Under the pieces are notes generated by a model. That model saw only the letters and a program-made list of their open reading frames with translations. It made no database searches and had not been told where the DNA came from. DNA of 21,244 bases, taken from NCBI GenBank assembly GCA_002411345.1, contig DHSL01000052.1:1-21244 (forward strand), in the 5' to 3' direction. The first letter of the stretch is position 1. Each line of letters begins with the position of its first letter. The translations under genes were made by a program, and so were the position numbers. The stretch comes from Bacteroidales bacterium UBA5287. GTDB taxonomy: Bacteria > Bacteroidota > Bacteroidia > Bacteroidales > Dysgonomonadaceae. Positions 16,509-21,244 of the stretch are shown piece after piece.

Positions 16509-16678
16509 AATGAATTATATTTCAAGGCAATCAAAGAATTTCCAAACGAGAATTGAAATTATAGTGGTTCTACATCTTTTTAATCTTTAATGTATAATAC
16601 TACAAAAAACAGTCAACACATTAATGTGTGTAAAACTGTGCGTAAGTTTCGCAACTTATTGATTTGCAACACACATTG

Positions 16679-16766
16679 CGGAGAGAAGGGGATTCGAACC
16701 CCTGATACGCTTTAGGCGTATACACGCTTTCCAGGCGTGCCTCTTCAACCACTCGAGCATCTCTCC
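16679..16766 (-). tRNA. tRNA-Ser, anticodon GGA
   Basis: An 88-nt class II tRNA. Acceptor stem GGAGAGA pairs with TCTCTCC, discriminator G. The anticodon stem CACGC/GCGTG carries loop CTGGAAA, so the anticodon is GGA (reads UCC/UCU). The variable arm is long, ATACGC-CTAAA-GCGTAT, as required for serine tRNAs. The T arm AGGGG-TTCGAAT-CCCCT is complete. CCA is not encoded. Its 3' end faces the accessory patch and IS remnant. Confidence 0.96.
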
Positions 16767-17082
16767 ATTATAAAATCTTGAAACCGAGTTTCAAAACAGG
16801 GCACAAAAATAAGGAAATTATTAGTCAAAATCAAATTCAATTGATTTTTCATTGCATCAAAGCAAGAAAAAATTAATAATGACATTACAAATTGGTTGTC
16901 TTAAAATTGTTTTTGATCTTTTCAAAGTTAAAAACTATTCAATTGCTCCTCTCACCATGGTCTCACCATCCTCTCACTATGGTCTCCCTCTTTTCCAATG
17001 CTCCTACCTCTAAATTTCCGATATCCTAAAGTCCTCAAACTATAATTCTCCAAATCAAACACACCATACATTAAAACCTTCC
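16767..17082. other. 316-base spacer between tRNA-Ser and the TatD gene
   Basis: AT-rich, no supportable gene on either strand. The only structure is a near-direct repeat CTCTCACCATGGTCTC (16949-16964) and CTCTCACTATGGTCTC (16971-16986), 22 bases apart with one mismatch. It presumably holds the tRNA promoter on its tRNA side and the 3' end of the TatD transcript, though I do not see a clean terminator for the latter. Confidence 0.6.
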
Positions 17083-17874
17083 TCAGTTAAATTCTTTCCA
17101 ATCAGTTATCCCAAAAAGGTCATTGGCATTTTTAGTAGTTATATCGGCAATAACTTGGTCCTTTACTTCATATATCTCGGCTAACTTACTAACTATCTTT
17201 GAGAGATAGGACGACTCATTACGCTTACCTCTATACGGCACGGGAGATAAATACGGGGAATCGGTCTCGAGTACTATCTTTTCTTTTGGACATTGTGGAA
17301 GTACTTTCGACAGACCTGAATTTTTGTAAGTCACAACACCATTTATGCCGACATAAAAGTTTTCAAGTGCTAATATAGAATCTAATTCTTCTACTGAACC
17401 ACCAAAACTATGAAATACACCTCTTAATGATGATGGCCCTACTCTATTAATTGACTCAACACACTCAATAATTGCATTTCGCGAATGAATGGCGACTGGC
17501 AAATTGTTTTCTTTACTCCATTGTAATTGTGTTTCGAATGCCCTTATCTGTTCATTCTTTAATGATTGATCCCAATATAGATCTATACCAATCTCACCTA
17601 CTGCAATATAATTGCGATTCCTTAATTCTTCATATATATATGAAAGCTGATTTTCCCACTCAGACGTCACACTGGTTGGGTGAAGTCCCATCATTGGAAT
17701 GAAAAAATTGGGAACTGAATCCATAAGTTGCTTTAGTGGCTTAACTGATTCTTCATCTATATTAGGCAACAAAATGGTTTCTATACCTGCCTCTTTTGCT
17801 CGTTCTATAACACGCTCAATATCATCAACAAACTGATCGTCATATAAATGTGCGTGAGTATCTACTAATTTCAT
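17083..17874 (-). CDS. TatD family metal-dependent hydrolase / DNase
   Basis: A 263-residue amidohydrolase-fold enzyme of the TatD family, which act as metal-dependent 3'-5' exonucleases in DNA repair and nucleic-acid turnover. Metal ligands are in place: His7 and His9 in DTHAHL, Glu94 in VGEIGID, His130 in VAIHSR, His155 in VFHSF and Asp205 in LETDSPYL. Full length. Its ATG overlaps the last base of the upstream unknown gene (TAATG), so it is the fourth and last gene of the TonB-prenyl synthase operon. Confidence 0.94.
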   Translation of the reverse strand: MKLVDTHAHLYDDQFVDDIERVIERAKEAGIETILLPNIDEESVKPLKQLMDSVPNFFIPMMGLHPTSVTSEWENQLSYIYEELRNRNYIAVGEIGIDLYWDQSLKNEQIRAFETQLQWSKENNLPVAIHSRNAIIECVESINRVGPSSLRGVFHSFGGSVEELDSILALENFYVGINGVVTYKNSGLSKVLPQCPKEKIVLETDSPYLSPVPYRGKRNESSYLSKIVSKLAEIYEVKDQVIADITTKNANDLFGITDWKEFN

Positions 17875-18566
17875 TAGAAATCTTCTCCTTTTCTTTTGTA
17901 ATATACAATGCCGTATTCGATATTATTTTTAATCCGCTCTTCGTTCGGATAATCGAAATTGGCTTGCTCCACTTCTTCCCAAATTTCATATATCACTTTA
18001 TCTACCACATCTCTGTAGTTTGAAATTTCTTCGAGATAATGAGTTGTGGTTTTTTGATATTGTTGCTGTACTTGATAACCTTCTTTGAATATCGAAAACA
18101 TTACACTAAGCTTAGCTATTGATGGATTATAAATAGGTACACCGCCTTTTACGGTTCTACTATTTTCACCATCAATAATTCTTCTGCCCCACTCAAGCAA
18201 TTGCTCGTTGGAAGCAAGTTCGGGAACTAACATATTACTATCTTGCAATCCATATAATCCAAGATGTTCTGATTTTATTTCTGAACGTATTACGCAAAAA
18301 TATAGTACTTGGATAAAATGAGATAAGTACATTCTGCAGTTCTTTACTTTATGTTGAAAAGATTTATTTGCTTTCACCTGAGTGCTAAAAGCTTGCTGGT
18401 AAAGCTCGTACAATCTTTCAAACTTACTGAGGGTAGCCTTTGCCTCACTTAATGTCTTCGCAGAAATAGCCATCTCTCTGAAATCAGTATTGCTACATTT
18501 TTCAATTGCTGTTTTCAGAGCTTTAATGCGAGCTGCATCTGTATTTGGTATTCTGCGATAAGGCAT
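17874..18566 (-). CDS. unknown protein in prenyl-synthase operon
   Basis: I do not recognise a named domain. The 230 residues are soluble and mostly helical by composition. It starts MPYRRIPNTDAARIKALKTA, then has heptad-like stretches about 35-75 (SEAKATLSKFERLYELYQQA) that could form a coiled coil, a hydrophobic patch around YLSHFIQVLYFCVI (84-97) and a charged C-terminus. Three bases separate it from the prenyl synthase and it overlaps the TatD gene by one base, so expression is tightly coupled to both. The Bacteroidales have proteins with a similar start next to prenyl synthases, as far as I recall. No signal peptide. Confidence 0.85.
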   Translation of the reverse strand: MPYRRIPNTDAARIKALKTAIEKCSNTDFREMAISAKTLSEAKATLSKFERLYELYQQAFSTQVKANKSFQHKVKNCRMYLSHFIQVLYFCVIRSEIKSEHLGLYGLQDSNMLVPELASNEQLLEWGRRIIDGENSRTVKGGVPIYNPSIAKLSVMFSIFKEGYQVQQQYQKTTTHYLEEISNYRDVVDKVIYEIWEEVEQANFDYPNEERIKNNIEYGIVYYKRKGEDF

Positions 18567-18569
18567 ATC

Positions 18570-19547
18570 TTATTTCTCTCGATATGTAAGTGTTTCTGAA
18601 ATAGTTATTAACTCCTTTTTTCTTTCGTCAGAAACCTGAACCTTAGATAAATAATCTAATCCCTCCAGGTAGTATCTCTCTATTGCTTTCGCGGATATTT
18701 GTTTTAAATTCAATTCATCATAGATATTCTTAACAACGTTAATCTTCTGTTCTGGATCATAGTCAACGGCATTAATCCATTTTACCAGTTGTTCTTTTTG
18801 TGCTGGATTAGCCCTCTCTAATGCATTTATTAACAAGAATGTTTTCTTATTACAGAGAATATCTCCACCAATATTTTTACCAAAAACGTGAGAGTTTCCA
18901 TACACATCCAACAAATCATCTTTTATTTGATACGCTAACCCCATTTTTATTCCAAAATCGTATAAAAGATTTGCATCATCTTCTGGGGCATCAACAACTA
19001 TTGCACCAAGTTTTAATGAACAAGCAATAAGTACAGCTGTTTTAAGTCTTACCATTTCAAGATACTCTGCCTCTGTAACATCCAGTCTGTTTTCGAAATC
19101 CATATCGTACTGCTGACCTTCACAGACTTCAATAGCCGTACTTGAGAATAAATTCAACACATTTGACAATACATCCTTTGGTGCTTTTGCAATAAACTGA
19201 TAAGCAACAATTTGCATAGCATCACCAGATAATATTGCAACATTATCGTTCCATTTTTTATGTACTGTCAATTTACCACGACGCCTATCAGCTCGATCCA
19301 TAAGATCATCATGTAAGAGACTGAAATTGTGAAATATTTCTACTCCCAAAGCAACAGGCATTACCTGAGACATATCTTCTTTATATAAATTAGCAGACAT
19401 TAGAGTAAGTAATGGCCTTAATCTTTTCCCTCCCAATGATAAAATATAATGAATCGGGTTATATAAATTTGAAGGTGAGCCATCCATGGAAATAGCTTTT
19501 ACAGCTTCGTTAATTAAATCCTCAAGTTCTGATGCTTTATAAATCAT
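18570..19547 (-). CDS. polyprenyl diphosphate synthase (trans-isoprenyl diphosphate synthase)
   Basis: Condenses isopentenyl diphosphate with allylic diphosphates to build a linear all-trans prenyl chain for quinone, carotenoid or other lipid synthesis. The substrate motif GGKRLRP is at 39-45. The first Asp-rich motif is DDLMD (80-84) and the second DDLLD (210-214), both complete. 325 residues, full length. At the fifth position before the first Asp motif there is Phe75 (HNFSLLHDD), a bulky residue that in archaeal-type enzymes limits the product to about C20, so a short product (FPP/GGPP) is more likely than octaprenyl. Second gene of a four-gene operon, 33 bases after TonB. Confidence 0.93.
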   Translation of the reverse strand: MIYKASELEDLINEAVKAISMDGSPSNLYNPIHYILSLGGKRLRPLLTLMSANLYKEDMSQVMPVALGVEIFHNFSLLHDDLMDRADRRRGKLTVHKKWNDNVAILSGDAMQIVAYQFIAKAPKDVLSNVLNLFSSTAIEVCEGQQYDMDFENRLDVTEAEYLEMVRLKTAVLIACSLKLGAIVVDAPEDDANLLYDFGIKMGLAYQIKDDLLDVYGNSHVFGKNIGGDILCNKKTFLLINALERANPAQKEQLVKWINAVDYDPEQKINVVKNIYDELNLKQISAKAIERYYLEGLDYLSKVQVSDERKKELITISETLTYREK

Positions 19548-19580
19548 ACTAATTTGTTTATGTTTGAATAAATTAATTCG

Positions 19581-20372
19581 TTAGTTGATACGAAAATCAA
19601 TTGGTAAAAATATTTGAACGCGAACAGCAACCCCATTATTTTTTCCGGGAATCCATTTTGGCATCTCTTTTATTACCCTAATAGCTTCCTCATCTAAAAG
19701 AGAATCGACACCCTCAACTACTTGAACATGTGAAATACTACCATCTGTTTCTACAATAAAACTGCATAAAACAAATCCCCCAACCCCTTTATTTTCAGCC
19801 GAAATAGGATATTTTAAAGTCTTGTTGAGATATTGAATAAATGAATATTGACTTCCCGGAAACTGTGGAAGCTCATCCACTTTTATATATAATTCACTTT
19901 CTACTTCAACTTCATTCTCTTTTTGCGTAATCGGATTGATTACTGTATCTTCTGTTCCATTTTGTCCTCCTTCAATAACTTCCGAAGTTATATCCTCTAT
20001 TTGTGGTAAGTTATCAGAGTATATTTTTTTAGTAACTTCTGTCTGTATTTTTTCAAGATTGATCTTATTATTAATCGGTGGAGGCAATATTGGTTGTGAA
20101 ATATCTTCTGGTATTTCTGGAGCGGCAAGTTCTATTTCTGATAATTCAGTCACTTGAGTCATTAGCTCTTTTAAATTTTGCTGATTATGATACGATGAAT
20201 AAAAATAGAACAAAATCATCAGTACACAAAAAGGAACAACTACGATAAAGAAAGCCCACAAATGACGCTTTCCAGAAGATTCTCTTAACCGATAAGCGCC
20301 ATAACTTTTATTTTTACCTTCAAAAACAATGTCTATCCATTTATGGGACATTAAATTCATTCCCTTTGCCAT
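19581..20372 (-). CDS. TonB-family energy transducer
   Basis: A 263-residue envelope protein that couples the inner-membrane proton gradient to TonB-dependent outer-membrane transporters. It begins with the Bacteroidetes-type cytoplasmic segment (DIVFEGKNKSYGAYRLR, 14-30), followed by one membrane helix at about 38-58, a Pro-rich periplasmic linker with many Glu residues (about 85-160) and the TonB C-terminal fold (about 165-262) ending WIPGKNNGVAVRVQIFLPI. The linker is acidic rather than the Lys/Pro-rich type seen in E. coli. ExbB/ExbD are not in the window. First gene of the operon. The start follows MAKGMNL, the usual beginning in the phylum. Confidence 0.93.
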   Translation of the reverse strand: MAKGMNLMSHKWIDIVFEGKNKSYGAYRLRESSGKRHLWAFFIVVVPFCVLMILFYFYSSYHNQQNLKELMTQVTELSEIELAAPEIPEDISQPILPPPINNKINLEKIQTEVTKKIYSDNLPQIEDITSEVIEGGQNGTEDTVINPITQKENEVEVESELYIKVDELPQFPGSQYSFIQYLNKTLKYPISAENKGVGGFVLCSFIVETDGSISHVQVVEGVDSLLDEEAIRVIKEMPKWIPGKNNGVAVRVQIFLPIDFRIN

Positions 20373-20587
20373 TTACATATTAGAAGTTTACAAAAGCACG
20401 TTTATTATAAACTAATTGGAAATTAATCAAGCATAACCATATAAAATAGTTTTAGCCTTTCCATTTTGGTTTATTTAAATTGCCAAAGTCTGATAATCTG
20501 TCAAAAATACTCTTTTTTTTATTCAACTGCCCAATAGGATCATGAAAACATAAAAAAAAGACGTAAAGGAATGTTATTATCTTATCT

Positions 20588-20609
20588 GATTACAATTATA
20601 TTTGTAATC
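20588..20609 (-). terminator. hairpin just after hpt, possible terminator
   Basis: GATTACAA (20588-20595) pairs with TTGTAATC (20602-20609), an 8-bp stem with 6-base loop. It begins one base after the hpt stop on the minus strand. There is no immediate T-run; a T-rich tract lies about 35 bases further on (20550-20557). It may instead be an RNA-stabilising hairpin. Confidence 0.4.
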
Positions 20610-20610
20610 A

Positions 20611-21150
20611 TCAACTATTCTTTAATTTATAAATATCTCTTAGATTTCTTCCGTAACCTTCATAATCCAATCCATACCCAACAATAAAATCATCAGGAAT
20701 CTCAAGTGCTATGTAATCTAATTTAATATCATGAATTAATGAATCCGGCTTAAATAGTAATGTTGAAATCATGATTTCTTTTGTGCGCCTCTTATTTAAT
20801 TGACTTAGAAGCGATTTCATCGTGTTACCCGTATCGACAATATCTTCGACAATCACAACAGTGCGTCCTTCTATATTATCATTTAAGCCAAGCACTTCAT
20901 GTATTTTTCCCGTAGAAGATGTGCCATGATATGAAGACAAACGAACAAAAGTTATTTCAGATGGGATAGTAACATATTTCATTAATTCACCGGCAAACAT
21001 AAACGATCCATTGAGTACTACTATGAACATTGGATTTAAATCTTTTAAATCACTGTTCATTTTAGCAGCTATTCGTCTAATATTTGCTTCTATGATTTCA
21101 GAATCAATAAACAATTCGAACTCTTTGTCCTTTATAACTATATTCTTCAT
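20611..21150 (-). CDS. hpt: hypoxanthine phosphoribosyltransferase
   Basis: Purine salvage enzyme that adds phosphoribose from PRPP to hypoxanthine (and often guanine) to give IMP/GMP. The PRPP motif VVIVEDIVDTGNT is at 98-110, and LNGSFMFAGEL (47-57) is the substrate loop. 179 residues, the expected size. It has its own promoter (21174-21204). Together with purA it shows both synthesis and salvage routes in this chromosomal region, though not as one operon. Confidence 0.95.
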   Translation of the reverse strand: MKNIVIKDKEFELFIDSEIIEANIRRIAAKMNSDLKDLNPMFIVVLNGSFMFAGELMKYVTIPSEITFVRLSSYHGTSSTGKIHEVLGLNDNIEGRTVVIVEDIVDTGNTMKSLLSQLNKRRTKEIMISTLLFKPDSLIHDIKLDYIALEIPDDFIVGYGLDYEGYGRNLRDIYKLKNS

Positions 21151-21173
21151 AAGGAATGAATTTAAATAAAGTA

Positions 21174-21204
21174 CAAATTTACAATATTTTTATAAATATA
21201 TCAA
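21174..21204 (-). promoter_or_regulatory. promoter of hpt
   Basis: Minus-strand TTG at 21202-21204, a 20-base spacer, then TAAATTTG at 21174-21181: a full Bacteroidetes -33/-7 match about 24-30 bases upstream of the hpt ATG. Confidence 0.7.
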
Positions 21205-21227
21205 TGCAGGGATTCTTTCAAAAAAAA

Positions 21228-21244
21228 GAGGCTGTCTCAAAAGA
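21228..21244. mobile_element. probable end of an insertion sequence, cut by window
   Basis: GAGGCTGTCTCAAAAGA at the window edge, after an A-run. GAGACAGCCTC-type sequences are common at the tips of insertion sequences (for example IS1182-like) in this phylum. Only 17 bases are seen, so the call is tentative. It sits just upstream of the hpt promoter. Confidence 0.35.

Noticed and set aside
16679..16766. tRNA-Ser 3' end as an integrase att site
   Set aside because: No second copy of the tRNA 3' end and no integrase were found in the window; kept only as a possibility in the findings.
16949..16986. Two 16-base near-direct repeats as a possible CRISPR or iteron
   Set aside because: Only two copies with a 6-base gap; no array, no cas genes, no replication gene. 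Treated as low-complexity sequence.

Overview
The window looks like a chromosomal segment of a low-GC member of the Bacteroidetes, most likely order Bacteroidales. The signs are recurrent TAnnTTTG-type -7 promoter boxes rather than sigma70 hexamers, a TonB with the FEGKNK-YGAY amino terminus typical of this phylum, a fur-purA pair, an anaerobic sulfatase-maturase and a Bacteroidetes-style small SRP RNA. Species cannot be named from the sequence alone.

Layout. (1) 32-4135, minus strand: secreted GHL10-type glycoside hydrolase, Fur-family regulator, purA (4-base ATGA overlap with fur) and a YugP-type zinc membrane protease. (2) 4253-5576, minus: a GNAT acetyltransferase followed by an HMA/CDF-like transporter, probably one operon. 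(3) 5769-6527, plus: a short-chain dehydrogenase, convergent with a UPF0104/LPG-synthase-type membrane protein (6544-7542). (4) 7615-9982, minus: pepT-gcvT operon closed by a clear intrinsic terminator. (5) 10114-10229, plus: 4.5S SRP RNA with a textbook Bacteroidetes promoter, divergent from pepT. (6) 10261-12171: secreted alpha/beta hydrolase and a DoxX-family membrane protein, converging on a shared 14-bp-stem terminator. (7) 12257-13474: anaerobic sulfatase-maturase. (8) 13480-16678: an accessory patch. It holds a broken gene with an in-frame TAG, a hairpin-rich spacer, a secreted SH3/SLH/ricin-like protein, and an 801-bp ISL3-like IS remnant with 43-bp imperfect terminal inverted repeats. 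The patch ends at the 3' side of a tRNA-Ser(GGA). (9) 17083-20372, minus: a tight operon of TonB, polyprenyl diphosphate synthase, a conserved-looking unknown protein and a TatD nuclease. (10) 20611-21150, minus: hpt with its own promoter; the window then runs into what looks like the end of another IS.

Most of the window is housekeeping: purine synthesis and salvage (purA, hpt), one-carbon/glycine cleavage (gcvT), peptide turnover (pepT), protein targeting (SRP RNA), isoprenoid synthesis and TonB energy coupling. The part that does not fit is 13480-16678, where gene decay, IS debris and an unusual SLH-domain protein sit next to a tRNA. I do not see a CRISPR array, a prophage or an obvious complete defence system. 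The best candidates for something less well described are the SH3/SLH/ricin-like secreted protein and the decayed gene beside it.
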